From JBCCFK01 sp965262315 (GTDB taxonomy: Bacteria > Actinomycetota > Acidimicrobiia > Acidimicrobiales > UBA8592): a stretch of DNA of 58,750 bases. The notes under the pieces were generated by a model. That model was given only the letters and a program-made list of their open reading frames with translations, did no database searches and was not told the DNA's origin. Shown piece after piece: positions 41,225 to 50,452 of this stretch (positions within the stretch are counted from its first letter, which is position 1; each line of letters opens with the position of its first letter). The DNA lies in contig CBDHFJ010000136.1 in the NCBI GenBank assembly GCA_965262315.1, positions 1 to 58,750 on the forward strand. Reading direction: 5' to 3'. Both the position numbers and the translations under genes were made by a program.

Positions 41225-41701
41225 TCAGTCCGCCGGGCTGCTCTGGAGCTCGCGGAGGCGCCGCGACAGCTGGGCCAACAGCACCCGGCTGAGCCCGGGC
41301 GCGACCTTCAGGACGTGGTCGAAGTCGCTGCGTTGGAGGACGAGGACGTCGGTGGGTTCCGTCGCGACCACGGTGGCCGAGCACGGCAGCCCGTCGATCA
41401 TCGACATCTCTCCCAGGCAGTCTCCCGGCCCCAGGGTCGAGACCTGCTTGCCATCGAGGAACACCGCACAGGCACCGGCGACGACCACGGCCAGGAACCG
41501 GCCGGGTTGTCCCTGCTCGATCAGGCGAGCGCCCGGTTCGGCCTGGTGGCTGCTCGCATAGCGGATGAACGCCTTGAGGTTGCGCGACGGCAGGTCGGAG
41601 AACAGCCGACTCTGTCGCAGCAACGCCGCGGTCTCCGCTGAGGATCGATTGGCACCGGGACCGAGCCCGGTCGACACCCGCTGTCGTTCCCCTGCCGCCA
41701 T
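41225..41701 (-). CDS. Cyclic nucleotide-binding domain protein
   Basis: 158 residues, a stand-alone CNB domain: LRQSRLFSDLPSRNLKAFIR, the RLIEQGQPGRFLAVVVAG strands and the phosphate-binding cassette LGPGDCLGEMSMIDGLPCSA with G-E but C-S in place of the usual R-(A/S). Without the conserved arginine, cyclic nucleotide binding is doubtful. No DNA-binding or kinase domain is attached. It lies 9 bases downstream of aceE on the same strand, so it could be co-expressed with pyruvate dehydrogenase. Confidence 0.88.
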   Translation of the reverse strand: MAAGERQRVSTGLGPGANRSSAETAALLRQSRLFSDLPSRNLKAFIRYASSHQAEPGARLIEQGQPGRFLAVVVAGACAVFLDGKQVSTLGPGDCLGEMSMIDGLPCSATVVATEPTDVLVLQRSDFDHVLKVAPGLSRVLLAQLSRRLRELQSSPAD

Positions 41702-41710
41702 GCCCGAACC

Positions 41711-44455
41711 CTACGGCTGCGGCGTCGCGACCGCCAGGGGTCGTGCGGTCACCTGCACGGGGATGTCGTAGGAGTAGGGGTTGGGGGCCTCGGCGTCGAT
41801 GCCATAGCGGGCGATCGCGCCGCTGACCACGTCGTGGCCGATGGCGCCGTCCGCTGCCAGGGACGAGAGGACCGCGACCACGACGTGGCCGGCGTTCACC
41901 TCGAAGTACGAACGCAGCGCCTCCCGGGTGTCCGAGCGGCCGTAGCCGTCGGTGCCCAGCGAGGTGTAGCGCCGCGGGGCCCACCGGCTGATCTGGTCGG
42001 GGACCGACGTCATGTAGTCGGTCACGGCCACGATGGGACCCGCCGAGCCGTTCAGCTTGTCGGTGACCTCCGGCACCCGTGAGGGCTGCGACGGGTGCAG
42101 CCGGGACCAGCGCTCGGCATCGAGCGCCTCCTCGCGGAGACGCTTGTAGCTGGTGGCGCTCCAGAGGCTCGCGCCGACGCCGTAGTGCTCGGCCAGATCG
42201 GCCTGCGCAACGCGCGCTGCTTCGTGGGCCGGGCCCGAGAACAGGATCGTGGCCTGATGCCGGGCCTCGGGTGCAGGTGCCCACTGATACAGGCCGCTCA
42301 CGATGTCGGCGTCGGACACGTGGTCCGGCTGCCCGGGCATCTCATAGTTCTCGTTGTAGATGGTCACGTAGTAGAAGACCGGCTTCGCTTCCGGCCCGTA
42401 CATCTCGATGAGGCCGTGGTTGATGATCGAACCGAGCTCGTAGGCGAACGCCGGGTCGTAGGCCTGGCATGCGGGCACCGTGGACGCCATGACGAGGCTG
42501 TGCCCGTCCTGGTGCTGGAGCCCCTCGCCCATCAGCGTGGTCCGGCCGGCCGTGGCGCCCATGAGGAAGCCGCGGGCACGCGAGTCGGCCGCCGACCAGA
42601 TCAGGTCACCGACACGCTGGAAACCGAACATCGAATAGAACGTGTAGAAGGGCACCATCGGCACGCCGAGGTTCGCGTAGCTGGTGGCCGCAGCGATCCA
42701 GCTGGCCATCGAACCGGCCTCGGTGATGCCCTCCTCGAGGATCTGGCCGTCCTTGTCCTCGGCGTAGGAGAGCAGCAGGTCGTGGTCGACCGGCTCGTAG
42801 AGCTGGCCCATCGGCGCGTAGATCTCGAACTCGCGGAACAGGCTGTCCATGCCGAACGTGCGAGCCTCGTCGGGGACGATCGGCACCACGCGTGGACCGA
42901 ATTCGTCGTCGCGCAGCAGGTTCCGCAGGATCGCGGTGAACACCATCGTGGTCGAGACCGACCGGCCGCCGGATCCCTCGTCGTACTCGGCGAAGATCTT
43001 CGGGTCCGGCAGCTCCAGCTCCCGGCGCGTCCGGATCACCCGGATGGGCATCGGGCCGTCGAGCGCCCGCCGACGGTCGAGCATGTAGCGGTGCTCGTCG
43101 GAGTCGACCGGCGGCTTGTAGTAGGGCGGCATCTCGTCGTCGAGTGCCGACTCGGGGATCTCTTCCTCGAGATGGAGCCGGGACCGCAGCTCGAGGAGCT
43201 GATCCTTGGTCATCTTCTTGATCTGATGGGTGGCGTTGCGGCCTTCGAATCCCTCGCCCAGCGTCCATCCCTTGATGGTCTTGGCGAGGATGACCGTGGG
43301 GGAACCGACGTTGTCGTGCGCGGCCTTGAATGCGGCGTAGACCTTCTGGGTGTCATGGCCGCCGCGCGGGAGGTTGCGGATCTCGTCGTCGGACAGGTGC
43401 TCGACCATGCGCCGCAGCCGAGGGTCGGGACCGAAGAAGTTCTCGCGGATGTAGGCGCCGGACTCGACCGCGTAGCGCTGATACTCACCGTCGACGGTGT
43501 TGTTGAGCTTGTTCTGGAGGACACCGTCCACGTCGCGCTGGAGGAGCTCGTCCCACTGGCTGCCCCAGATCACCTTGATGACGTTCCAGCCGGCACCGCG
43601 GAAGATGCCCTCCAGCTCCTGGATGATCGAGCCGTTGCCGCGCACCGGTCCGTCGAGGCGCTGCAGGTTGCAGTTGACGACCCAGACCAGGTTGTCCAGG
43701 CCCGAGCGACCGGCCAAGGAGATGGCGCCGAGGGTCTCGGGCTCGTCACACTCACCGTCGCCGAGGAAGCTCCACAGCTTCGTGGCAGACGTGTCGTCGA
43801 TGCGGCGGTCGTGGAGGTAGCGGTTGAAGCGGGCGTGGTAGATCGAGTTGATCGGGCCCAGCCCCATCGAGACCGTGGGGAATTCCCAGAAGTTCGGCAT
43901 GAGCCGCGGGTGCGGATACGACGAGAGGCCGTTGCCGCCGATCTCCATGCGGAAGTTGTCGAGCTGGTCCTCGGTGAGGCGGCCCTCGAGATAGGCGCGG
44001 GCGTAGACGCCGGGTGCGGCGTGGCCCTGGAAGTAGACATGATCGCCCGGCAGGCCGTCCTCTTTGCCCTTGAAGAACCAGTTGAAGCCGATCTCGTACA
44101 GCAGGGCCGAGCTGGCGAAGGTCGAGAGGTGCCCGCCGATGCCGTCGGCCACCTTGTTGGCCCGGATGACCATGACCGCGGCGTTCCATCGGATGAACGC
44201 TCGGATGCGTCGCTCGATGTGGTCGTTGCCCGGGAAGAACGGCTGGTCCTCGGTGGGGATGGTGTTGACGTAGGGCGTCGACACCAGCGGCGCGTTGCCC
44301 ACCTGGAGCTCCTGGGATCGCTCGAGCAGGCGAGCCATGATGTAGCGGGCCCGAACCTTGCCCTGCGCGCCCACCAGCGCGTCGAGCGAGTCCAGCCACT
44401 CCTGCGTCTCGGTGGGGTCGATGTCGGGGAGCTGGTGGGTGAAGTGGTCGGCCAC
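41711..44455 (-). CDS. aceE: Pyruvate dehydrogenase E1 component, homodimeric
   Basis: 914 residues from GTG 44455 (GTGAGG before it); the frame also opens at an ATG at 44506. ThDP enzyme that decarboxylates pyruvate and transfers acetyl groups to lipoyl E2. Typical AceE segments are ADGIGGHLSTFASSALLYE, the ThDP motif from GDGECDEPETLGAISLAG to NCNLQRLDGPVRGNG, PRGGHD and the transketolase-like region ARTFGMDSLFREFEIYAP, with EEGITEAG. E2, E3 and lipoyl genes are not in the window, so the complex is encoded in several places. It is divergent from the RNase H gene across 140 bases. Confidence 0.97.
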   Translation of the reverse strand: MADHFTHQLPDIDPTETQEWLDSLDALVGAQGKVRARYIMARLLERSQELQVGNAPLVSTPYVNTIPTEDQPFFPGNDHIERRIRAFIRWNAAVMVIRANKVADGIGGHLSTFASSALLYEIGFNWFFKGKEDGLPGDHVYFQGHAAPGVYARAYLEGRLTEDQLDNFRMEIGGNGLSSYPHPRLMPNFWEFPTVSMGLGPINSIYHARFNRYLHDRRIDDTSATKLWSFLGDGECDEPETLGAISLAGRSGLDNLVWVVNCNLQRLDGPVRGNGSIIQELEGIFRGAGWNVIKVIWGSQWDELLQRDVDGVLQNKLNNTVDGEYQRYAVESGAYIRENFFGPDPRLRRMVEHLSDDEIRNLPRGGHDTQKVYAAFKAAHDNVGSPTVILAKTIKGWTLGEGFEGRNATHQIKKMTKDQLLELRSRLHLEEEIPESALDDEMPPYYKPPVDSDEHRYMLDRRRALDGPMPIRVIRTRRELELPDPKIFAEYDEGSGGRSVSTTMVFTAILRNLLRDDEFGPRVVPIVPDEARTFGMDSLFREFEIYAPMGQLYEPVDHDLLLSYAEDKDGQILEEGITEAGSMASWIAAATSYANLGVPMVPFYTFYSMFGFQRVGDLIWSAADSRARGFLMGATAGRTTLMGEGLQHQDGHSLVMASTVPACQAYDPAFAYELGSIINHGLIEMYGPEAKPVFYYVTIYNENYEMPGQPDHVSDADIVSGLYQWAPAPEARHQATILFSGPAHEAARVAQADLAEHYGVGASLWSATSYKRLREEALDAERWSRLHPSQPSRVPEVTDKLNGSAGPIVAVTDYMTSVPDQISRWAPRRYTSLGTDGYGRSDTREALRSYFEVNAGHVVVAVLSSLAADGAIGHDVVSGAIARYGIDAEAPNPYSYDIPVQVTARPLAVATPQP

Positions 44456-44595
44456 GTTCGAATCCTCACGTAGGTGGGGGGTGTGTGAGTGTCCCGGGGG
44501 GCGCACGACGTTGGGCTACCCGAATCCGGTGGGTGCGCATGGAAACATGACGTCCATGGCGAACGTTTCCACCGGCCTGGTCGAAGAGTACCCCG

Positions 44596-45627
44596 ATGGG
44601 TGGTGACCGACGACGGATCTACACCGACGGTGCGTGCAGCGGCAACCCGGGCCCCGGCGGGTGGGCCTGGATCACCCCGGACGGTCCGTTCGCGGCGGGC
44701 CCGTCCGCGGACACGACCAACCAACGCATGGAGGTCCAGGCGGTCCTGGAGGCCATTCGGGCCAACGAGGGCCCCCTCGAGATCATCAGCGACTCCACCT
44801 ATGTCGTGAACTGCTTCCGCGATCGTTGGTGGGAGGGCTGGCTGCGACGCGGCTGGATGAACAGCCAGAAGAAGCCCGTCGCCAACCGCGACCTGTGGGA
44901 GCCGCTGATCGCCGAGGTCCGACCCCGAGACATCGAGTTCACCTGGGTCAAGGGCCACGCCGGCGACGAATGGAACGATCTCGCCGACCGGCTGGCGGTG
45001 GAGGCCGCGCACACGCAGGAGCCGCGCTCGGGCTCGGAGCGCCCCACCAGCATCGGGGCTCCGGACAGCCGTCCCCGGTTGCGCGAAGTGGGTGCCGCCA
45101 CCAGGGATCCGACGGGCCGGGAGGCGCCGGAGGGCCACAAGCTCGTGGTGCTGGGGCTCCGCCCCCGGGAGCTCGGTGGTCATGGCGACACCGAACTGTC
45201 GGACCGGGTCCGGTCACAGCTGGCCGACATCGTCCGGGCGAAGGCCGAGATGCACACGGACCTCGTCGTGTTGTCCGGGGGCCGGCTCGGCGCCGAGATG
45301 CTCGGGGCACAGGCCGCGTTGGACAGCGAGGTGCCGTACGTCCTGGTGTTGCCGTATCCGGACCCGCAGGTGGTGTGGCCCCGGGCAGAACAGGACGAGT
45401 TCGCCCGACTGGTCGATGGCGCGCAGGAGGTCATCACGCTCCAGAAGAAGTCGCCCGAGGACAAGCAGAAGGCGCGGGGCGCCCTGGGGCGCCGCGATGC
45501 CTGGTTCGCTCGCAACAGCGACGAGGCCGTCGTGGTGTGGGACAACGACGACGCCGACGTCGGCCGGCTCGTTCGCAGCATGCAGGACGCCCTCGGCGAG
45601 CTCGACGTCTGGGTGCTCGATGTCTAG
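44596..45627 (+). CDS. rnhA: RNase HI fused to a SLOG (YpsA/DUF1273-like) domain
   Basis: 343 residues. Residues 1 to about 145 are RNase HI: IYTDGACSGNPGPGGWAW, MEVQAVLEAI, ISDSTYVVN and WVKGHAGDEWNDLADRLAV supply the four acidic catalytic residues and the HAG loop. After a disordered linker, residues from about 180 form a Rossmann-like SLOG domain: HKLVVLGLRPRELGGHGDTE, VVLSGGRLGAEMLGAQAAL, LPYPDPQVVWPRAEQDEF and DEAVVVWDNDDADVG. RNase HI removes RNA from RNA-DNA hybrids; SLOG domains bind nucleotides or nucleotide-derived ligands. The gene overlaps the next one by 8 bases. Confidence 0.88.
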   Translation: MGGDRRRIYTDGACSGNPGPGGWAWITPDGPFAAGPSADTTNQRMEVQAVLEAIRANEGPLEIISDSTYVVNCFRDRWWEGWLRRGWMNSQKKPVANRDLWEPLIAEVRPRDIEFTWVKGHAGDEWNDLADRLAVEAAHTQEPRSGSERPTSIGAPDSRPRLREVGAATRDPTGREAPEGHKLVVLGLRPRELGGHGDTELSDRVRSQLADIVRAKAEMHTDLVVLSGGRLGAEMLGAQAALDSEVPYVLVLPYPDPQVVWPRAEQDEFARLVDGAQEVITLQKKSPEDKQKARGALGRRDAWFARNSDEAVVVWDNDDADVGRLVRSMQDALGELDVWVLDV

Positions 45628-46228
45628 GCGAGCGCTGACCCTGCTCTTGGCGGTCCTGTGTCTCGTGGCCGTCGCCTGTTCGTCCGACGACGGCGAGGGC
45701 GAGCCGGCCGCGGCGGCACCGACCGCGACCACCGAGGCGCCAGCGCCGACCCCGACGCCAGAGCCCACACCGACGCCGGAGCCCGCCGCGACCGCGGAGA
45801 CCGTGGCCGGCGACGAAGCCGCCCCCGACGTCGACTTCGCCGTGTGGCCGGTCCTGGCGGCCCAGGTGGACGAGACCGGCTGTGGCGACGACGAGTTCGT
45901 CGACGGCTACTGCCGGGCCGTCGACGGGCCGCGGATCGACGCCGATGCCGTCGAGTCCGCGGTGGCGAGCTTCCAGGATCCCGGCGGCTGGGGGGTGAAC
46001 CTGATCTTCACCGTCGAGGGCATCGAGGCGTTCAACCTGCTGGCCCAGGCGTGCTTCGCTCGCACCGAGGAGTGCCCGAGCGCCCAGCTGGCCATCGAGA
46101 TCGACGGCCGCGTCATCTCGGCGCCCGCAGTACAGGCTCCATCGTTCGAACGCGACGCCATCGTGATCGCCGGCGTGCTGGACCAGGCCGAAGCCGAGGA
46201 GATCGCCGCCGCGCTGGGCGGCGCCTGA
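45620..46228 (+). CDS. Lipoprotein with SecD P1-head-like domain
   Basis: 202 residues. It has a signal peptide (TLLLAVLCLVAVACSSDD with lipobox-like AVAC), a Pro/Thr/Glu-rich linker to about 62, then a domain matching the P1 head of SecD: WGVNLIFTVEGIEAFNLLAQ, AIEIDGRVISAPAVQAPSF and a final IAGVLDQAEAEEIAAAL. It lacks any SecD membrane helices. It starts at ATG 45620 inside the RNase H gene end. Outer-face lipoproteins with this head domain occur in Actinobacteria; the function is unknown. Two cysteine pairs could form disulfides. Confidence 0.82.
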   Translation: MSRRALTLLLAVLCLVAVACSSDDGEGEPAAAAPTATTEAPAPTPTPEPTPTPEPAATAETVAGDEAAPDVDFAVWPVLAAQVDETGCGDDEFVDGYCRAVDGPRIDADAVESAVASFQDPGGWGVNLIFTVEGIEAFNLLAQACFARTEECPSAQLAIEIDGRVISAPAVQAPSFERDAIVIAGVLDQAEAEEIAAALGGA

Positions 46229-46233
46229 CCCCG

Positions 46234-47749
46234 CTACACGATGGCCGTCTCGTGGCCCTCCCAGAACGGGGCCCGGAGCTCACGCTTGAGGACCTTGCCG
46301 GGGCCCGACTTGGGCAGCTCGTCCGTGCGGATGTCGACCGATCGTGGCACCTTGTACCCCGCGATGGTCGCCCGGGCGTGGGCGACCACCTCGTCGCCGG
46401 TCAGCTCGTGGCCGGGCCGGACGACGACCACGGCGTGCACCGCTTCGCCCCACTGGTCGTCCGGGATGCCGAAGACGGTGGCCTCGAGCACCGCCGGGTG
46501 GGTGTAGATCGCGTTCTCGACCTCGGTGCAGTAGACGTTCTCGCCACCCGAGATGATCATGTCCTTCGACCGGTCGAGCAGATACAGGAAGCCCTGGTCG
46601 TCCAGCCGCCCGACGTCGCCGGTGGAGTACCAGCCGTCGTGCAGGACCGACTCGGTGGCCTCCGGCTTGTTCCAGTAGCCCATCATGACGTTGTCGCCGC
46701 GCGCCGTCACCTCGCCCGCCTCGCCCGGTGCCAGGGGCGATCCGTCGGGGCGACGGATCTCGATCTCGACACCGATCACCTGCTGGCCGCAGCTGGCCTC
46801 TCGGCTCGTGCCCAGGAGCCGTTCCTCGTGGCGCATGCCCGTCATCAACGGGCTGGTCTCGGTCGCTCCGTAGAGGTGGACGAACTCGGTTCCCAGGGAA
46901 TGCACCCGCCGCCCGGCGCAGCACCTCGAGCGCGACCGGCGAGCCACCGTGGGCGTAGAACCGGAGGCTCGAGAGGTCACGGGGGTTCGCGAGCTGCTCC
47001 TCGACCTGTGCCGCCAGCATCGATGGCACACCCAGGGTCGCGTTCACCCCCTCCGCCTCGATCTGGTCCAGCGTCGCTGCCGGGTCGAAGGCAGGCACGA
47101 GCACCTGACGGACCCCCTGGTAGAGGCACTGGAGGACGTTGTTGGAGCCCGCGGCGTGGAACAGCGGCGCGATGACCTGATAGGTGTCGCCCGGCTCCAT
47201 CGGCGTCAGCATCTGGACGTTGTAGGTGTTCGCGATCAGATTGCGATGCGACAGCATGACCCCCTTCGACGCTCCGGTGGTACCGCCGGTGTAGAAGAGC
47301 CCGGCCAGGTCGTCGGCGCGCAGCGCGGGGTCGAAGTCGGTCGGGGTCGCGGCCGCGAGGCGGTTGTCGTAGTCGTCGGTGTCGAGCCGGACGACGGTCT
47401 CGACCAGCTCGGCGAGGGGGCCGGGATCGCGGTCGATGAACAGGACGCGGGCCCCCGAGTCCTCCAGCGCATAGCGGAGCTCGGCATCGGCCCACCGGAA
47501 GTTCAGCGGCACCACGACCCGACCGGCCGCAGGCACGCCGCAATACAGCTCGACGTTCGGGATCGAGTTGAACGAGATCACGGCGGCGCGGTCCCCGCGG
47601 TCGACGCCCAGCTCGGCCAGCGCCGTGCCGAGGCGCCGCGTTCGGGCGACGAACTCGCCGAACGTCAGGCGCACGGCACCACAGACGAAGCCTTCCCGGT
47701 CGGCGGCGATGGTCTCCGCCCGGCGGAGCGCATGGCTGATGTCGTGCAT
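46234..47749 (-). CDS. Acyl-CoA synthetase (AMP-forming), frameshifted
   Basis: From ATG 47749 the adenylation motifs are LFYTGGTTGASKGVMLSHRN and the N-terminal FNSIPNVELYCGVPAAG. The reading then switches frame at about 46890, where TT on the plus strand should be a single T. In the second frame follow HLYGATETSPLMTG, STGDVGRLDDQGFLYLLDRS, GENVYCTEVENAIYTHP and the catalytic lysine near the end (LPKSGPGKVLKREL). Removing one base gives 504 residues, normal for fatty- or aryl-acyl-CoA ligases. The acid substrate is unknown. It is divergent from the cyclase-family gene and may share its promoter region. Confidence 0.88.
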
Positions 47750-47835
47750 CGGATGACCTCTCGGGCTGCTTCGGCGACCGATTGTCTCCACCCGCAGAAG
47801 GCCCGTCAACCATCGCGGCGCTAGGTTCCCGTCGC

Positions 47836-48799
47836 ATGACGTATCCCGACGTGATTCTCGAGCTCGCCGACCAGATCCGCAACTGGGGGCGATGGGGCGA
47901 CGACGACCAGGTGGGGACCTCTGAACTTCATCACCGACGAGGTGGTGCGGGCCGCGGCGTCGTCGATCCGCACCGGCAAGCGGTTCTCCTTGGCGTATCC
48001 GTTGCAGGAGGAGGGCGGGCTCCAGCTCGGGTTCATCCCCGGTCGGGACAACCCGGCGCGCGAGATGATCATGATCAACCAGGCGATGGGCGCGGAGGAC
48101 GAGTTCCACACGTCGGACGACAAGGTCACGATGGGCCTGCAGGCCGCCACGCACTGGGATGGCCTGGGCCACGCCTCCTGGCGCGGCAAGATCTACAACG
48201 GCCGCGACGCCGGCACCATCACCGAGTCCGGCGCGTCGGTGTGCGGGATCGAACAGGTCCGGTCGCTCACGAGTCGCGGCGTGCTGGTGGACATCGCCCG
48301 CCTCCACGGCGTCGACGAGCTCGACGGCGGCCATGCCGTGTCCTACGAGGATCTGGTGGCGGCCGAGGAGGCCCAGGGGGTCACCATCCGCAGCGGCGAC
48401 ATCGTGTTGGTGCGCACCGGCATGATGGCCAAGGCCCTGGCCGGCGACATCATGAACTACGCCATCGGCACGCCGATCGACGGCGCGCCGATGCCCGGCT
48501 TCCCGGGCGTGGGCCTCGGGGCCGTGCGCTTCTTCCACGAGCGAGAGGTGGCCGCGGTCGCCACCGACACCATCACCTTCGAGGTGATGCCCTGGGACCC
48601 GGCTGCCGAGGGTGCCATCCTGCCGGTCCACTGTCTCCACCTGGTGGAGATGGGCATGATGCAGGGGCAGAACTGGGTGCTCGAAGACCTGGCCGCCGAC
48701 TGTGCCGCGGACGGCCAGTACGACTTCCTGCTCGAGGCGTCGCCCCAGCCCTTCGTCGGCGGCATCGGGTCACCGGTGAACCCCGTCGCCATCAAGTAG
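47836..48799 (+). CDS. Cyclase-family metal-dependent hydrolase (frameshifted)
   Basis: N-terminal MTYPDVILELADQIRNWG-RW-GDDDQVGT and the rest (NFITDEVVRAAASSIRTGKR, AATHWDGLGHAS, VDIARLHGVDEL, DIVLVRTGMM, LPVHCLHLVEMG) are in different frames. The break is at about 47917-47922, where one extra base sits in GGACCTCTGAAC. Removing it gives 320 residues. The family (PF04199; COG1878) includes bacterial kynurenine formamidase, but this longer type, with THWDGLGH in place of HxGTHxDAPxH, is usually of unknown substrate. The position far from the kynurenine operon does not support that role, though it is not excluded. Confidence 0.85.
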
Positions 48800-48819
48800 C
48801 GGGCCGAGCAGAGCCGGGG

Positions 48820-49072
48820 TCAGGCTTCGACGGTGATTTGGGGGGTAGGAGGCGATGTGGTCGCGGATGTGGGCGGCGTCGGGTCAGGCTTCCACCGTGA
48901 CTTGAGGGCAGAAGGCGACGTGGTCGCGGATGTGGGCGGCGTCGGGCTTTGGCTTCGACGGTGACGTGGGGGTAGAGGCGATGTGGTCGCGGATGTGGGC
49001 GGCGTCGGGTCAGGCTTCCACTGTGACTCGAGGGTAGAAGGCGATGTGGTCGCGGATGTGGGCGGCGTCGGG
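48820..49072. repeat. Tandem copies of the DUF427 gene 3' end (~63 bp units)
   Basis: Units start at 48820, 48884, 48947 and 49010. The last is the real 3' end of the DUF427 gene on the minus strand (stop at 49010-49012); the other three lie downstream of it and are decayed. All share the block GATGTGGTCGCGGATGTGGG (one base differs in the second), which encodes PDAAHIRDHIA, and end in GGCGTCGGG. They fill the convergent gap to the cyclase gene. They are direct repeats without spacers. Confidence 0.9.
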
Positions 49073-49291
49073 CTTGGGCTCGGGGTAGGTCCAGGCCACG
49101 TTCGTGAGGGTCTCGCCCTCGACCGTGACGTCGAAGTACGAGGCGGTGCCCTTCCACGGGCACACCGTGGCGTGGGCGGTGGGTGAGAAGTACTCGCGCT
49201 CGATCGATGCCGGAGGGAAGTAGTGGTTGCCTTCGACGACGACGGTGTCGTCGGACTCGGCGATCACGATGCCGTTGACGGTGGCTCGCAT
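49010..49291 (-). CDS. DUF427 family protein
   Basis: 93 residues, a full-length single DUF427 domain: VVVEGNHYFPPASIEREYF, then CPWKGTASYFDVTVEG, AWTYPEPKPDAAHIRDHIAF and YPRVTVEA at the end. The CPWKG motif is diagnostic. The function is unknown; members are small beta-rich proteins. Its last 63 bases are repeated three times downstream. Confidence 0.93.
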   Translation of the reverse strand: MRATVNGIVIAESDDTVVVEGNHYFPPASIEREYFSPTAHATVCPWKGTASYFDVTVEGETLTNVAWTYPEPKPDAAHIRDHIAFYPRVTVEA

Positions 49292-49350
49292 GGGTCCTCC
49301 ACGGAGGGATCGGGAGAACGGGACAACCCGTCACGGTCGCTGGGCATTCC

Positions 49351-49959
49351 TCAGCGGTCAGCCCGACGGCCCACCCAAGTGGGGTGGTCGGCCATGGCCA
49401 GCAGCTCGGCGTCCCCGTCGCTGTCGCCGTACGCCCACAGCTCGACGGGGCCGTCGCCCAGGTGCCGGCGCAGCCGGGTGGCCTTCTCGGGTCCGCGGAC
49501 GTTGACGCCGACGATGGCGCCGGTCGCCCGGCCGGTCTCGTCGATGTCGAGGTCCACCGCGATGACGTGGTCGAAGCCGAGTGCCATCGCCGCGGGCTCG
49601 GCATACAACCGCAGCGATGCGGTGACCAGGACGAGCTCGTGACCCTCGCTGCGGTGCCAGGCGATCCGTTCGAGCGAGGCCGGCCGGAACTGGTCAGGGA
49701 GGCCCGCCGCGTACTCGTGGCCCCGCTCCTGGAGGTCGGCGATCGGGGTACCTGCGAACACGGCACGCAGGTACGCCTGCTTGGCCTTGGCCCGCCGAGC
49801 GTTGCGGTCGCGGCCGCCGGCCAGCCAGGCCACCGCGCCGGTCGCGGCCCCACGCAGTGTCGCCCACGGGCCCGCGGTGCGGAGCAGGAAGGGGACGAGG
49901 GTGTCGCGTCGGGTGATCGTGCCGTCGAAGTCGAACGCGGCCACACGGCGGACGCTCAC
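49351..49959 (-). CDS. HAD-IB (SerB-like) phosphatase
   Basis: 202 residues from GTG 49959. HAD motifs are AAFDFDGTITRRDTLVPFL at the start, VLVTASLRLYAEP and the aspartates in YGDSDGDAELLAMAD. The order and the small helical cap fit the IB group (phosphoserine or related phosphatases, including members of lipid pathways). The next upstream gene, an SRPBCC protein, ends 10 bases before it on the same strand, so they probably share a transcript. Confidence 0.9.
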   Translation of the reverse strand: MSVRRVAAFDFDGTITRRDTLVPFLLRTAGPWATLRGAATGAVAWLAGGRDRNARRAKAKQAYLRAVFAGTPIADLQERGHEYAAGLPDQFRPASLERIAWHRSEGHELVLVTASLRLYAEPAAMALGFDHVIAVDLDIDETGRATGAIVGVNVRGPEKATRLRRHLGDGPVELWAYGDSDGDAELLAMADHPTWVGRRADR

Positions 49960-49969
49960 GGTGGGCGAC

Positions 49970-50422
49970 TCAGCTGCCGGTGAGGTGCTGGTCGAGGCGC
50001 TCCAGCGTCTTCTCCATGTTGGCCGGATGCTGCTTCGGGTAGCCGGCCAGCTCGATGCCCTGGCGTACGCCCGGGAGCGCCGTGGACCAGTCGAAGGTCT
50101 CGGTCACGCGGGTGCCGCTCTCGGCCTCCTCGAGCTCGTAGCGCCAACGGTGGCCGCCGAAGTGGGCCCAGGCGATGAGCCGGTTCTCCTCGAACTCCTT
50201 GACCGTGTTCTTGATCCGGTACGGCAGTGCGCCGGCGAACTTCATCTTCATGCCGAAGCTGTCGCCCACGGCGGTGAGACGGTCCGGACCGAAGTTCTCG
50301 CCCTGGACCGTGCCCGAGCCGTCGATGACCGGGTGTTGGGACGGGTCGGCGAGCACGGCGAAGATCGTTTCGGGTGTGGCGGCGATGACCCGGGACACCG
50401 AGACCTGCTTGTCGTTGGCCAT
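49970..50422 (-). CDS. SRPBCC/START-like polyketide cyclase family protein
   Basis: 150 residues with the helix-grip start VSVSRVIAATPETIFAVLAD-PSQHPVIDG and the closing RYELEEAESGTRVTETFDW. This family binds hydrophobic ligands; some members are cyclases, dehydratases or lipid carriers. No catalytic set is evident. It lies between the SDR epimerase-like gene and the HAD-IB gene, all on the minus strand with short gaps. Confidence 0.9.
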   Translation of the reverse strand: MANDKQVSVSRVIAATPETIFAVLADPSQHPVIDGSGTVQGENFGPDRLTAVGDSFGMKMKFAGALPYRIKNTVKEFEENRLIAWAHFGGHRWRYELEEAESGTRVTETFDWSTALPGVRQGIELAGYPKQHPANMEKTLERLDQHLTGS

Positions 50423-50452
50423 GAGGGCCTCCTGGAGTGGGGAGTGTCGAAC

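Noticed and set aside
44452..44480. tRNA T-loop-like GTTCGAATCC near the aceE start
   Set aside because: No acceptor, D or anticodon stems can be formed around it; the match is accidental.
47836..48799. Kynurenine formamidase (KynB) to complete the pathway
   Set aside because: Same superfamily, but the length and the THWDGLGH motif differ from KynB and it lies 35 kb from the operon, paired with an acyl-CoA synthetase. Kept only as a remote possibility.
48820..49072. Possible CRISPR array or IS end
   Set aside because: Units are contiguous copies of a gene 3' end without spacers or terminal inverted repeats.
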